A DNA stretch of 43,225 nt. It comes from CAMBRF01 sp964404035 (GTDB lineage Bacteria; Verrucomicrobiota; Kiritimatiellia; CAIKKV01; CAITUY01). The notes beneath the pieces were generated by a model. It ran no database searches. It worked only from the letters and a program-made list of their open reading frames with translations, and was not told the DNA's origin. The translations under genes were made by a program, and so were the position numbers. Positions 1 through 7,980 of this stretch are shown one piece after another (position 1 is the stretch's first letter; every line of letters starts with the position of its first letter). The DNA is taken from the NCBI GenBank assembly GCA_964404035.1, contig CAYOIT010000020.1, positions 1 through 43,225 of the forward strand, written 5' to 3'.

Positions 1-173
1 ACTATTTCGGGCAACCAAGGCAAAAAGGAACCAGCCATCGGATCTACAGGACCCCATGGCTGGGGGATCCGCGGGTGAACATTCAAGATGACAAAGGGAA
101 AGCCAAGGCTTACCAGGTCAGGCAAGTTATGAAGGCAATTGAGAGGTGGGAATATGAAAACCATTCCGCATGA
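1..173 (+). CDS. hicA: HicA-family mRNA interferase toxin, C-terminal part (5' end outside window)
   Basis: The reading frame open from base 3 runs to a TGA at 171-173 and encodes about 56 residues that look like the C-terminus of a HicA-type toxin. It contains the GTSHRIYR stretch, with the histidine expected of the HicA RNase fold, then a GDPRVN segment, and ends in YQVRQVMKAIE, a typical HicA tail helix. HicA toxins are small dsRBD-fold RNases that cleave mRNA and are neutralised by HicB. The last 20 bases overlap the start of the following hicB, which suggests translational coupling. The start codon and about 20-30 N-terminal residues lie upstream of the window, so integrity cannot be judged. 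Confidence 0.72.
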   Translation, partial: YFGQPRQKGTSHRIYRTPWLGDPRVNIQDDKGKAKAYQVRQVMKAIERWEYENHSA

Positions 174-489
174 TCACTATACGTACCGCGTCACGTGGTC
201 GGAAGAAGACAAAGAGTACGTCGGCCTTTGCGCCGAATTCCCGGGCTTGAGCTGGCTGGCTGCAGCACCGGAAACCGCGCTTCGGGGCGTTCGCTCCGTT
301 GTGGCGGACGTCATCGAAGACATGAACAAACAGCGGGAGCCAATTCCTGAACCGTTGGCAAGCCGGTCTTTCAGCGGGAAGTTCATGGTGCGCGTGCCGC
401 CCAATGTGCATCGCGAACTCGCATTAGAGGCCGCTGAGGCCGGTGTCAGCTTGAACCGCCTGGCATCAGCCAAACTGGCTCATGGATAA
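154..489 (+). CDS. hicB: HicB-family antitoxin
   Basis: This 111-aa protein has the two-part HicB layout. The N-terminal partial RNase H-like fold (residues about 6-65) includes the YRVTWSEED and EYVGLCAEFPGLS strands. The C-terminal ribbon-helix-helix-like segment has the PPNVHRELALEAAEAG signature and would bind DNA. HicB neutralises HicA and represses its own operon. The ATG at 154 is preferred over the in-frame TTG at 139 because GAGGTGGG at 143-150 sits just upstream. The gene overlaps the end of hicA by 20 bases in another frame, giving the order toxin then antitoxin. Confidence 0.85.
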   Translation: MKTIPHDHYTYRVTWSEEDKEYVGLCAEFPGLSWLAAAPETALRGVRSVVADVIEDMNKQREPIPEPLASRSFSGKFMVRVPPNVHRELALEAAEAGVSLNRLASAKLAHG

Positions 490-566
490 TGGACCCTGCC
501 AACCACACAATTCTGGCTATCGTCGCTCCGCGCCTCAGCCAGATTGTGACCGTTGGGACATGACCG

Positions 567-1130
567 ATGAGACCCATGACTATTATTTCCGCGTTGGTGC
601 TCTCGGCGGTTACACTCGGTTGCCGCTCACGGCCGGACTGGGTTACTCTGCCGACGGATGCGCCGGTTGTCTCATGCACGAACCTGGTCAAGCGGTGGGG
701 TACCGTCTATCAGAAGAACTCTGGCAAGCCCTTCACCGGCACCACTTGGATCTATTATGGCTTAGGTTCAGTGGATGAGCAGGCCTACTACGACGGCAGG
801 CCTGTCTACTCGAGCGGAATCCACATGGAGACCTCATCCGAAACGATGTTTCCGACCAATGCGGCTTGCCAGGACGCTGTACGGGAATTCATCGCGCGGG
901 AAGGACCCAGCCATGACTCATACTTCTTCCTGGCTGAGTTCGGCAATGCTTCCGACATTCCGGTGCTCCTGCGTGCCCTCAAGAGATTCGGGGACACGAG
1001 TGGGGCCATGACCTGCAGCAAGGTGCATTGTCTGGAGGCCCTGCAGCGGATCACCGGAGCCTATCCTGGTGAGAACTATTCGGACTGGGTCCGTTGGCGG
1101 CGAGATGCCCGGAGTACCCAGCCGCCCTGA
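567..1130 (+). CDS. Putative exported lipoprotein with HEAT-like segment, hypothetical
   Basis: The product is 187 aa, with a short hydrophobic signal segment ending in VTLGC. Cys19 could be the lipidated residue, but the lipobox is not ideal because Leu sits at -2 and Thr at -3. The C-terminal third (SDIPVLLRALKRFG, then LEALQRITG) reads like paired amphipathic helices of a HEAT-type repeat and ends with a WVRWRRDA segment. An alternative start at 576 would also keep the signal segment. I recognise no family and no catalytic motif. It lies between two toxin-antitoxin modules on the same strand, with no sign of functional coupling to either. Confidence 0.6.
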   Translation: MRPMTIISALVLSAVTLGCRSRPDWVTLPTDAPVVSCTNLVKRWGTVYQKNSGKPFTGTTWIYYGLGSVDEQAYYDGRPVYSSGIHMETSSETMFPTNAACQDAVREFIAREGPSHDSYFFLAEFGNASDIPVLLRALKRFGDTSGAMTCSKVHCLEALQRITGAYPGENYSDWVRWRRDARSTQPP

Positions 1131-1312
1131 CGGGATGGAGAAGTGCACGCGTTGATGCCATTGCGGTGCCAGAGATTGTAACCATGCCGCCCAAACCTTG
1201 GAGTTTGCGGCGCCAACCACTCTGAGACTCAAGATGAACGTTGTGATTGTCGGACAACGGCGTGTTGCGCGACTCGATGCCCGCGGTCGGGCCCCTCGTG
1301 GCAGACGTGAGT

Positions 1313-1352
1313 CGTTAATAACGCTTGACAATAATACCGTAGCGCGTTAATA
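1313..1352 (+). promoter_or_regulatory. Promoter and possible HigA operator of higBA
   Basis: TTGACA at 1325-1330 is followed after 16 bases by TTAATA at 1347-1352, a good sigma70-like promoter only 8 bases ahead of the higB start, so the leader is very short. The octamer CGTTAATA occurs twice, at 1313-1320 and 1345-1352. The copies are 32 bases apart (about three helical turns), one upstream of -35 and one on -10. That placement suits autorepression by HigA, but the operator role is inference. Confidence 0.5.
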
Positions 1353-1360
1353 GTCTCCGC

Positions 1361-1642
1361 ATGATAAGGTCGTTCCGGTGCCAAGAAACGGAAAAGGTTT
1401 ACCGGCGGGAAATTTCCCGGAGGCTGCCGCAGGACATTCAACGCGTGGCGATGCGGAAACTGTGGATGCTCGATGCCGCAACCGACCTGAACGCGCTGCG
1501 CGTGCCCCCAGCCAATCGGCTGGAGGTGTTACACGGCAACCGGAGAGGCCAGCACAGCATACGCATCAATCAGCAATGGCGCGTTTGTTTTCGCTGGCAA
1601 AACGGCGATGCGTATGACGTGGAAATTGTGGACTACCACTGA
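1361..1642 (+). CDS. higB: HigB-family toxin (RelE superfamily mRNA interferase)
   Basis: This 93-aa protein matches the HigB 'killer protein' group. It opens MIRSFRC, has a helical middle (ISRRLPQDIQRVAMRKLWMLD), then LRVPPANRLEVLHG, and ends with the core strands HSIRINQQWRVCFRW and VEIVDYH. HigB cleaves mRNA on the ribosome. Its length is typical of the family. The stop is 12 bases before the higA ATG, so the two genes form an operon in the toxin-first order that is characteristic of higBA and opposite to most other type II modules. Confidence 0.9.
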   Translation: MIRSFRCQETEKVYRREISRRLPQDIQRVAMRKLWMLDAATDLNALRVPPANRLEVLHGNRRGQHSIRINQQWRVCFRWQNGDAYDVEIVDYH

Positions 1643-1654
1643 GGAGTGAACAGA

Positions 1655-1957
1655 ATGAAGACGACGAAGATGGCCCCCATCCACCCGGGGGAGGTGCTGG
1701 CCGAGGAGTTCCTGAACCCGATGGCGATCAGCCAGTACAGACTGGCCAAGGACATCAGCGTGGCACCACGGAGAATCAACGAAATCGTGCATGGCAAGAG
1801 GGCCGTTTCTGCCGATACGGCCTTGCGGTTGGGCCGGTACTTCGGCATTGCACCGCAATTCTGGCTCAATCTTCAGTCCCACTATGATCTGGCGATGGCG
1901 GAGGATCGAATCGGCGGCAGGCTGACGGAAGAGGTTCATGTGCGTGCCGTTGCCTGA
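1655..1957 (+). CDS. higA: HigA-family antitoxin (XRE-type HTH)
   Basis: The 100-aa protein begins with the addiction-module signature PIHPGEVLAEEFLNPM. A five-helix HTH follows (SQYRLAKDISVAPRRINEIV, then the recognition-helix end HGKRAVSADTALRLGRYFG) and the conserved tail PQFWLNLQSHYDLAMAE. It binds HigB and represses the operon. GAGGAG at 1641-1646 gives good spacing to the ATG at 1655, so I prefer this to the in-frame GTG at 1646, which overlaps the Shine-Dalgarno. Confidence 0.92.
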   Translation: MKTTKMAPIHPGEVLAEEFLNPMAISQYRLAKDISVAPRRINEIVHGKRAVSADTALRLGRYFGIAPQFWLNLQSHYDLAMAEDRIGGRLTEEVHVRAVA

Positions 1958-1993
1958 GCCGAAAGCAGACGTGTTGCCCAACTCACCCACAGC

Positions 1994-3292
1994 TCAGAGA
2001 GCGGTTCGGCCTTCACGCTCGTTGTAGACATTCGCTAGGACGCTGTAGGGGACGGTCACGGAGGGGCCGAAAATCGGGACCCGGTTGGCCTTGCCTTCCC
2101 AGCCGATGCATTCCCACGGGGCTGAGAATCCGGGACCTCTGGTGAACGCCTGCGCGCGCAGGTGCTTGAGGTAGCGTTGTGCCAGGGCCTTCGCTTCCCG
2201 CGGGTGATCTTCCTCCAGCACCGCGATCAGCCAGCCCGTCGGCATGTGCCAGAAAGCGCCGTTCTGGTAAGAGTTGAAGCCGGTCAGCGCCTTCTCCCAA
2301 GCCGACGTCGCCGAGGCATTGTGCCGGAGGGGAACATGCCGCAGCGCACCCTCGAACTCGATGTCGCCTTCCCGGAGGGCGGTCAGCAGCGTCTGGATCA
2401 GCCTTTCGCGCGCCTCGCCCTTCACCACGCCTTTGTATAGGCTGTAGATCGTGCCCCAGACATCCGGCTGGCCCGATACCCCGGTTGACGCTTTCAGCCA
2501 GCCCTCATAGAGGCCGGTGCCCGCAAAAACGGGCACAATGTGGGCGGAGGTGAGGGCTGCCTGTTTCCGATAGTGGGCGGCCTGGGCCGGATGACCCAGG
2601 GCGTCGGCCAACTCAGCCATGTGGCCGGAGGCGCGGATACGGAGCAGGGAGGCCATCAGCAAACTGCCGGTCATGTAGATACTGTCACAGAAGATGAACC
2701 CCACCGCTCTTTTCTCGGCGGTCGTGTAGACCACCCCTGTTTCCGGGTCGCAGGTGGGGACCTCATAGGCGAGACGCAGCCGTTGATACATCGATAGCCC
2801 GTTGATCTTCCTGCGGAGGAAATCGGCGTTGCCTTCGAGGCGCATCAGCAAGTGCGCCAGCCAGATCACATCGAAATGGTTGTTGTGCGGCGGGGTGATG
2901 CCCCAGGGCTCACCGCCCTGGTCCTCCCCGGCGGAGTAGGTTCCCGGGAAGAACACCGGGGTTCCATTGAAGTTGATGTGGTCGGCAATGGCATGGGGCG
3001 GCAGGTAGGCGCCGCTGGCCAGGGAACGGCCGGCGGGACTGTTTTGACACTGCAGGATGAGCCGGAGGTGGGCCTGGCCCTCCTCAAGGGTGACACTTCC
3101 GCCCGAGAAGATCATGGTGAAATCCTGGATCCAGACGGCGGGATAGCCATCATGACCCCCGGGCTGGATCACCGTGAAGGGAAGGTCATTCCTGGGCCGG
3201 TCGGGTAAAATGACTCCCGCGGGCATGCGGCAGGCGTTGGTGGTGGCGGCCACGAGGGTTTTCAGAAACGACAAATCCTTCTTCGAAATCAT
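1994..3292 (-). CDS. Six-hairpin (alpha/alpha)6-barrel glycosidase-like protein
   Basis: The 432-aa product has aromatic- and acid-rich loops typical of (alpha/alpha)6 toroid glycosidases: VWIQDFTMIF near the N-terminus, PPHNNHFDVIW, GLYEGW, FNSYQNGAFWHMPTGW and APWECIGWEG. The layout resembles amylo-alpha-1,6-glucosidase, GH37 and GH63-type domains, but I cannot assign a family or identify the acid/base pair. No signal peptide is visible, which suggests a cytoplasmic enzyme acting on imported oligosaccharides. The ATG at 3292 is preferred because AAGGA lies just upstream; an ATG at 3313 adds seven residues without a Shine-Dalgarno. It is convergent with higA and divergent from the purH-like gene. 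Confidence 0.72.
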   Translation of the reverse strand: MISKKDLSFLKTLVAATTNACRMPAGVILPDRPRNDLPFTVIQPGGHDGYPAVWIQDFTMIFSGGSVTLEEGQAHLRLILQCQNSPAGRSLASGAYLPPHAIADHINFNGTPVFFPGTYSAGEDQGGEPWGITPPHNNHFDVIWLAHLLMRLEGNADFLRRKINGLSMYQRLRLAYEVPTCDPETGVVYTTAEKRAVGFIFCDSIYMTGSLLMASLLRIRASGHMAELADALGHPAQAAHYRKQAALTSAHIVPVFAGTGLYEGWLKASTGVSGQPDVWGTIYSLYKGVVKGEARERLIQTLLTALREGDIEFEGALRHVPLRHNASATSAWEKALTGFNSYQNGAFWHMPTGWLIAVLEEDHPREAKALAQRYLKHLRAQAFTRGPGFSAPWECIGWEGKANRVPIFGPSVTVPYSVLANVYNEREGRTAL

Positions 3293-3359
3293 GACATGAT
3301 CCTTGGTGCGCATGGAGCGTGAATCTATCAGCCCCCCTGGGCGCCGACAAGGTCAAGTT

Positions 3360-3372
3360 CCCCGAAACGGGG
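3360..3372. repeat. Short hairpin in divergent intergenic region
   Basis: CCCCG-AAA-CGGGG forms a perfect five-pair stem in the spacer between the glycosidase and the IMP cyclohydrolase gene. It lies upstream of a possible -10 element (CATAAT, 3412-3417). I see no convincing -35 at correct spacing, and the role is unknown. Confidence 0.3.
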
Positions 3373-3448
3373 CGCGGCGCATTCTTCCCTTTTGTCGGCG
3401 TCGGTTTCTGGCATAATGTCGTCCATCAGAAGAAAGGGAGCATGACCC

Positions 3449-4129
3449 ATGGCTGTGAATTTTGTGGAACGAATTGATGATGGCGTCAAAATCCGGAATG
3501 TGCTGGCGAGTGTGTCAGACAAGAGAGGGCTGGAAACGTTCATTCCCAGCCTCGTGAAAACGAACCCCGAGGTGAGGATTTACTCAACGGGCGGCACCTT
3601 TTCAGCGATACGGGACCTGCTGGGGCCGGCGGCGGCCAAGCACCTCGTCCAAGTGTCGGACTATACCGGCCAACCTGAAATGCAGGGCGGGCTCGTCAAA
3701 ACGCTGGATTTTAAGATCTACCTCGGACTGCTGAGCGAAACCTACAATCCCGCCCACGTGGCCGATCTTCAGCGGACGCAGGGGGTGGCCTTCGACCTGG
3801 TGGTCGTGAATCTCTATCCGTTTGTCCAGACCATCGCCAAACCGGATGCGACGGTCGAAAAGGCCCGCGCCAACATCGATATCGGCGGGCCCTGCATGGT
3901 TCGCGCCGCGGCGAAGAACTTCCTGCGCGTGGCGTCGGTGACGGATCCGGACGACTACGTCCGGATCGCGGCGGAGTTGGCCGCGTCGAAAGGCGTGATG
4001 ACGCTCAAGACGCGGTTCGAGCTGGCCCAGAAAGCCTTTGCGCATACCGCGGCCTATGATGCCGCGATCGCGGCATACTTGAAAAGCCGGAGCTATGACG
4101 ACGTGAAGGCTGTGTACCATTTGGGGTGA
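3449..4129 (+). CDS. Standalone IMP cyclohydrolase domain (PurH N-terminal half)
   Basis: The 226-aa protein corresponds only to the IMP cyclohydrolase part of PurH and ends where bifunctional PurH would continue into AICAR transformylase. The MGS-like fold is clear: ASVSDKRGLETF, YSTGGTFSAIRD, VSDYTGQPEMQGG, LVVVNLYPF, then NIDIGGPCMVRAAAKN and KAFAHTAAYDAAIAAYL. The expected reaction closes FAICAR to IMP, the last step of purine synthesis. The usual KTLHPKIHGG loop reads KTLDFKIYLG, so one conserved His is Asp and another is Tyr, which may alter substrate or activity. A separate transformylase would be needed elsewhere. It stops 4 bases before queD, so it is probably the first gene of the queuosine operon. 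Confidence 0.88.
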   Translation: MAVNFVERIDDGVKIRNVLASVSDKRGLETFIPSLVKTNPEVRIYSTGGTFSAIRDLLGPAAAKHLVQVSDYTGQPEMQGGLVKTLDFKIYLGLLSETYNPAHVADLQRTQGVAFDLVVVNLYPFVQTIAKPDATVEKARANIDIGGPCMVRAAAKNFLRVASVTDPDDYVRIAAELAASKGVMTLKTRFELAQKAFAHTAAYDAAIAAYLKSRSYDDVKAVYHLG

Positions 4130-4133
4130 GGCG

Positions 4134-4514
4134 ATGTTTGAGCTGAGTGTCAAAACCCATTTTTCCGCCGCCCATCGTCTGGTGGGCTATGACGGCCCCT
4201 GCGCCAATCCCCATGGGCACAACTGGGAAGTCGAGATCTTCCTGCGCGGCTCGAAATTGAATGAGCTCGGGATGCTGATGGATTTCCGGGAGATCAAAGG
4301 CGCGCTGCGCGAGGCGATGAAAGAGCTGGACCACGTGGACTTGAACGAGCTTCCGTCGTTCGTCCGCGCCAATCCGACCTCTGAAAACATCGCGCGTTAC
4401 CTGCATGGGAAAGTGGCTGAGAAACTGACGGACGGGCATTGCTGGGTGCACAAGGTCACGGTTTGCGAAACGCCCGGAACGACCTCCAGTTACTGGGAAG
4501 ATGATTGCGTGTGA
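4134..4514 (+). CDS. queD: 6-carboxy-5,6,7,8-tetrahydropterin synthase
   Basis: The 126-aa protein is of normal length for the QueD/PTPS family. His14 (FSAAHRL) plus His27 and His29 (ANPHGHNW) supply the three zinc ligands, and Cys23 is the catalytic cysteine position. LDHVDLNEL and NPTSENIARYL are the family's later motifs. It converts 7,8-dihydroneopterin triphosphate to 6-carboxytetrahydropterin, the second step to preQ0. The gene follows the IMP cyclohydrolase by 4 bases and its TGA overlaps the GTG of queE. Confidence 0.95.
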   Translation: MFELSVKTHFSAAHRLVGYDGPCANPHGHNWEVEIFLRGSKLNELGMLMDFREIKGALREAMKELDHVDLNELPSFVRANPTSENIARYLHGKVAEKLTDGHCWVHKVTVCETPGTTSSYWEDDCV

Positions 4515-5149
4515 GCGTGACGGTCAAGGTCACGGAGACCTTTGTCTCCCTGCAGGGTGAATCCACGTGGGCGGGAGTGCCCTGTTTCTTCATCCGGCTG
4601 ACCGGGTGCAACCTGCGTTGCGGGTACTGTGACACCCGGTATGCGTATGAGGGCGGCGAAGAGCGGCCGGTGGACGAGATCGTGGAAGCGTTTCTCCAGA
4701 GTCGGGCTCCGCTGGCCGAGATCACGGGCGGCGAACCGCTCCTGCAGGAGGGCTTTCACGCGTTGGCGGCCGGGCTTCGATCCCGCGGCCGCAAGCCGGT
4801 TCTGGTGGAGACCAATGGCAGCTGCGACCTGTCGGCGATCCCCGACGACGTTATCGCCATCATGGATCTCAAGTGTCCGGGCAGCGGCGCCTCGGCGGCC
4901 ATGGACTGGGGAAATATCGCGCGGCTCCGGCCCCACGATGAAGTCAAATTTGTGATCGGTGACCGCGGGGACTTCGACTGGGCCTGCGGCGTGGTGGAGC
5001 GTCATGCCCTGGCCGGGCGATGCCACGCCGTGCTGTTCAGCCCCGTGTTCGAAACCTTGACGGCCGCGACGCTGGGAGGATGGGTGCAGGAGGCACGCCT
5101 GCCGGTCCGGCTGCAGTTGCCGCTGCACAAGATGATGGGGATCAAATGA
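4511..5149 (+). CDS. queE: 7-carboxy-7-deazaguanine synthase (radical SAM)
   Basis: The 212-aa protein carries a CX3CX2C cluster (Cys33, Cys37, Cys40 in GCNLRCGYCDT) preceded by the QGESTWAGVPCFFIRL substrate segment. The SAM-binding ITGGEPLLQ follows, with LKCPGSG further on. QueE contracts the pterin ring of QueD's product to 7-carboxy-7-deazaguanine. The GTG at 4511 is chosen because it forms a GTGA overlap with the queD stop; a TTG at 4505 is the alternative. The C-terminus overlaps the start of queC as ATGA, so translation of the three que genes is likely coupled. Confidence 0.95.
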   Translation: MSVTVKVTETFVSLQGESTWAGVPCFFIRLTGCNLRCGYCDTRYAYEGGEERPVDEIVEAFLQSRAPLAEITGGEPLLQEGFHALAAGLRSRGRKPVLVETNGSCDLSAIPDDVIAIMDLKCPGSGASAAMDWGNIARLRPHDEVKFVIGDRGDFDWACGVVERHALAGRCHAVLFSPVFETLTAATLGGWVQEARLPVRLQLPLHKMMGIK

Positions 5150-5853
5150 GTCAGGAATTGCAGAACACGAACGGGGCGGTCGTGCTGCTCTCGGGCGGCA
5201 TGGATTCGACGACGCTGCTGCATTATGTGATCAAACGGCTTCAGGTCGCTCGGGTCTACGCGTTATCGTTCCTGTACGGGCAGAAACACCGGCGTGAACT
5301 GGAGGCGGCCGCCTGGCAGGCCCGCGCGGCGGGCGTGGTGGCCCATGATGTGGTGGATATGAGCTTCTTTGGCACGCTCACGGCCGGCGGGTCGACCTTG
5401 ACCGACCCTGCCCTGGCGGTGCCGCGTCTGGCCGACCTGAGCGCGGAGCAGTTGAGTCAGCCGCCCACTTATGTCCCGAACCGGAACATGATGCTGCTTT
5501 CCATTGCCGCCGCCTATGCTGAAGCCCGCGGCGTGACGGAGATCTTCTATGGCGCGCAGGCACAGGATCGCTATGGCTACTGGGACTGCACGTCCGACTT
5601 CCTGGACCGGGTTAACGCGGTGCTGGCGCTGAATCGACGGCGTCCCGTGGCGGTTCGGGCCCCCTTTGTCGCGATGCGCAAAGCCGAGGAGCTCCAGATG
5701 GGCGAGGCCCTGGGCGTGGACTATGCGCACACCTGGACCTGTTACCGCGGGGAAACCGCGCCGTGTCGGGAATGCCCCGCCTGCGCGGAGCGCATGGCCG
5801 CCTTTCGGGAGGCCGGCCGGCCTGATCCACTCGACCAGGCGCCCCCGCCCTAG
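5146..5853 (+). CDS. queC: 7-cyano-7-deazaguanine synthase
   Basis: This 235-aa protein has the PP-loop SGGMDS (residues 16-21), the YVPNRNMMLLSIAAAYAE and YGAQAQDRYGYWDC segments, and a C-terminal zinc knuckle with Cys199, Cys207, Cys210 and Cys213. It is an ATP-dependent amidotransferase-like enzyme turning carboxydeazaguanine into preQ0. The ATG at 5146 overlaps the queE stop; the upstream in-frame extension to 5020 lies inside queE and is not used. No queF, tgt or folE is in the window, so later queuosine steps must be elsewhere. Confidence 0.95.
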   Translation: MSQELQNTNGAVVLLSGGMDSTTLLHYVIKRLQVARVYALSFLYGQKHRRELEAAAWQARAAGVVAHDVVDMSFFGTLTAGGSTLTDPALAVPRLADLSAEQLSQPPTYVPNRNMMLLSIAAAYAEARGVTEIFYGAQAQDRYGYWDCTSDFLDRVNAVLALNRRRPVAVRAPFVAMRKAEELQMGEALGVDYAHTWTCYRGETAPCRECPACAERMAAFREAGRPDPLDQAPPP

Positions 5854-5940
5854 CGTGGAGTTGTTCCGCAACAGTTGTGAAGGACGGGAGTATGGAGGCG
5901 ACATCCGGCGCGGTAAAGGAAGCCGGGCTCCGGGGGGCGG

Positions 5941-6594
5941 TTACTTGTCCAGGCTGGTCAGCCCTTCGCGAATGGCGTATTTCGTAAGCCCCGCCACATT
6001 GTGTTCGCCGATCTTCTGCATGATGTGCTGCCGGTGGGTTTCCACCGTCTTGATGCTGACATGCAGCACCGACGAAATTTTCTTGGTGCTGTGCCCCTCG
6101 GCGATCAACTGAAGGATTTCCTTCTCGCGTTCCGTCAATTCCTCGCGGGGCGCTTTGCGGGTGGGGTTTGACCGGCGTGAGAACTCCTTCAGGACGTTCC
6201 CGGCGATCCGCGGACTGATGTAGATGCCCCCTGCGATCAGGGTCCGGATGGCGTTGGCCAGTTCGGAGAAGGCACAGTCCTTGAGCATGTAACCGGAGGC
6301 CCCGGCCTCGAGCATGCCCGTGACAAAGTGTTTGTCCGAGTGCATGGAGAGCGCAAGAATCTTGAGTTCGGGGCGCACTTCGCAGAGTCGGCGGGCGGCG
6401 CCGATGCCGTTCAGGTCGGGCATGGCCACGTCCAGAACCATCACATCGGGCTTGCTCTCCGTGGCCAGGCGGATGGCGTCATGGCCATTGGTGCCTTCGC
6501 CGACCACGATCATGTCTTTCTGCTTGTCCAGTAACGAATGCAGGCCTTCCCTGATGATCTGATGATCGTCACATAGCACGATGCGTATGCTCAT
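5941..6594 (-). CDS. NarL/FixJ-type response regulator
   Basis: The 217-aa protein has a receiver domain (residues 1-120) with the acidic pair Asp9/Asp10, phosphoacceptor Asp55 (VLDVAMPDLNG), Ser83 and Lys105. A LuxR-type HTH follows (about 153-212: LTEREKEILQLIAEGHSTKKI, then VSIKTVETHRQHIMQKI). It is a DNA-binding transcription factor controlled by phosphorylation. GGAAGAG lies just upstream of the ATG. No histidine kinase is adjacent, so its partner is encoded elsewhere. It is transcribed divergently from the NDK-like gene and convergently to queC. Confidence 0.94.
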   Translation of the reverse strand: MSIRIVLCDDHQIIREGLHSLLDKQKDMIVVGEGTNGHDAIRLATESKPDVMVLDVAMPDLNGIGAARRLCEVRPELKILALSMHSDKHFVTGMLEAGASGYMLKDCAFSELANAIRTLIAGGIYISPRIAGNVLKEFSRRSNPTRKAPREELTEREKEILQLIAEGHSTKKISSVLHVSIKTVETHRQHIMQKIGEHNVAGLTKYAIREGLTSLDK

Positions 6595-6722
6595 GACTCT
6601 TCCTTTCTTGTCCCTGACCTGTGCCTGCGAGATGCTTTCCTATCCCGGTGGAACAATGCGCCGCCTCGGGGCTGGTGTCAAGGCGAAGAAATGCTCTCAT
6701 TTCGGTACGGAGTGCTTTGTGC

Positions 6723-6750
6723 TTGATTCATAGGATGCCTGGCCTAATAT
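6723..6750 (+). promoter_or_regulatory. Possible sigma70-type promoter of the NDK-like gene
   Basis: TTGATT at 6723-6728 is separated by 16 bases from TAATAT at 6745-6750. The pair lies about 60 bases before the ATG at 6811, in the divergent spacer with the response regulator gene. Confidence 0.4.
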
Positions 6751-6810
6751 TCCGCGCCAACGTCACGGGGGGCCGGCAGGCTGCCCTTTACTGGATTGTG
6801 GAGATATGAA

Positions 6811-7980
6811 ATGGCCTCAGAACTTGCTTTTGCCCTGATCAACCCCTACACCATCGCCAAGTCACGGACCGGTGGCGTGATCGGCCGCCTGATGAGCCGG
6901 ACCGGCCTCGATCTGGCCGCCGCCCGCATGTTTGGTCCGAGCGCGGAACTGGTGGATCGCTATGCGACCTCGCTGCTCTCAAGCAATCAGAGCGAACCCG
7001 GCTTTGCGCGGTTATTGAGTGAATACGTGCGATCCAACTACGCGCCCGATCCGGTCACCGGCCTGCGTCGGCGGGTTATTCTGCTGCTTTTCGAAGGAGA
7101 GAATGCCATCCAGAAGGTGCGTGAGGCCACCGGGCATCTGCGTGCGGGTTGGGTGGGTGGTGAGACCATTCGCGATACGTATGGCGACTACATCATGGGC
7201 GAAAACGAAATGGCTCGCTATTTCGAGCCGGCCGTCCTCGTGGCGCCCTCGGTGGAGCGCGCCGCACAGGTGCTGCGGCTGTGGGCCGAATACACCCAGG
7301 CCGATGGCGGCATCATCGATCACGGGGCGGATGTGACCGAAACGGAGGGGGTGCAGAGCACTCTCGTCTTGATCAAACCGGACAATTTCAGGTTTCCGAG
7401 CGTGCGGCCCGGCCACATCATCGACCTGCTTTCCCGTTCCGGCCTGCGCATTGTGGGAATGCGCAAGTTCTGCATGACGGTGGCGCAGGCGGAGGAGTTT
7501 TACGGCCCTGTTCGCGCCATTCTGCGCGAGAAATTCAAAAGCATCACCGGGCAGCGGGCGGGGGCCCTTCTGGAGCGGGAGATGGGGTTCGAGATCCCCG
7601 AGAATGCCAAGGCGGCGATTGGCGAACATATCGGGCCCATCGTCGGGGACCGCCAGTTCGAGGAAATCGTCCAGTTCATGACCGGTCACCGGCCATCAGA
7701 AATAGCCGAGGCGGACAAGGCCAAGGTGGGGACTGAGAACTGTCTGGCCCTGGTCTACAAGGGGATGAGCGCCGTCGAGAAAATCCGCTATCTGCTGGGC
7801 CCCACGGACCCCGCCAAGGCGCAGCCGGGATCGGTGCGCCGTGAGTTTGGCAGCGATATCATGGTGAATGCGGCGCATGCCTCCGATTCCCCTGAAAATG
7901 CGGCCCGAGAGATGAAGATTGTCGAGGTTCAAAAAGACACAACCGGAGCCTGGGTGGAGAAATATTATGGATCTAAATGA
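6811..7980 (+). CDS. Tandem nucleoside diphosphate kinase-like protein
   Basis: The 389-aa protein holds two NDK-fold halves. The second (about residues 190-380) starts STLVLIKPDNF and ends at NAAHASDSPENAAREM, where His356 matches the phosphorylated histidine of NDK. It also carries a large insertion relative to a 140-aa NDK. The first half (AFALINPYTIAK; RDTYGDYIMG...EPAVLVAPSVERA) has the NDK outline but no histidine at the equivalent place, so it may be structural or regulatory. NDK balances NTP/NDP pools. The ATG at 6811 is preceded by GGAGAT at 6799-6804. The 3' end overlaps the aminotransferase start by 14 bases. Confidence 0.8.
   Translation: MASELAFALINPYTIAKSRTGGVIGRLMSRTGLDLAAARMFGPSAELVDRYATSLLSSNQSEPGFARLLSEYVRSNYAPDPVTGLRRRVILLLFEGENAIQKVREATGHLRAGWVGGETIRDTYGDYIMGENEMARYFEPAVLVAPSVERAAQVLRLWAEYTQADGGIIDHGADVTETEGVQSTLVLIKPDNFRFPSVRPGHIIDLLSRSGLRIVGMRKFCMTVAQAEEFYGPVRAILREKFKSITGQRAGALLEREMGFEIPENAKAAIGEHIGPIVGDRQFEEIVQFMTGHRPSEIAEADKAKVGTENCLALVYKGMSAVEKIRYLLGPTDPAKAQPGSVRREFGSDIMVNAAHASDSPENAAREMKIVEVQKDTTGAWVEKYYGSK

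Noticed and set aside
482..778. 98-aa open frame overlapping the lipoprotein gene
   Set aside because: It is a shadow frame of 567-1130 with no Shine-Dalgarno and no recognisable domain.
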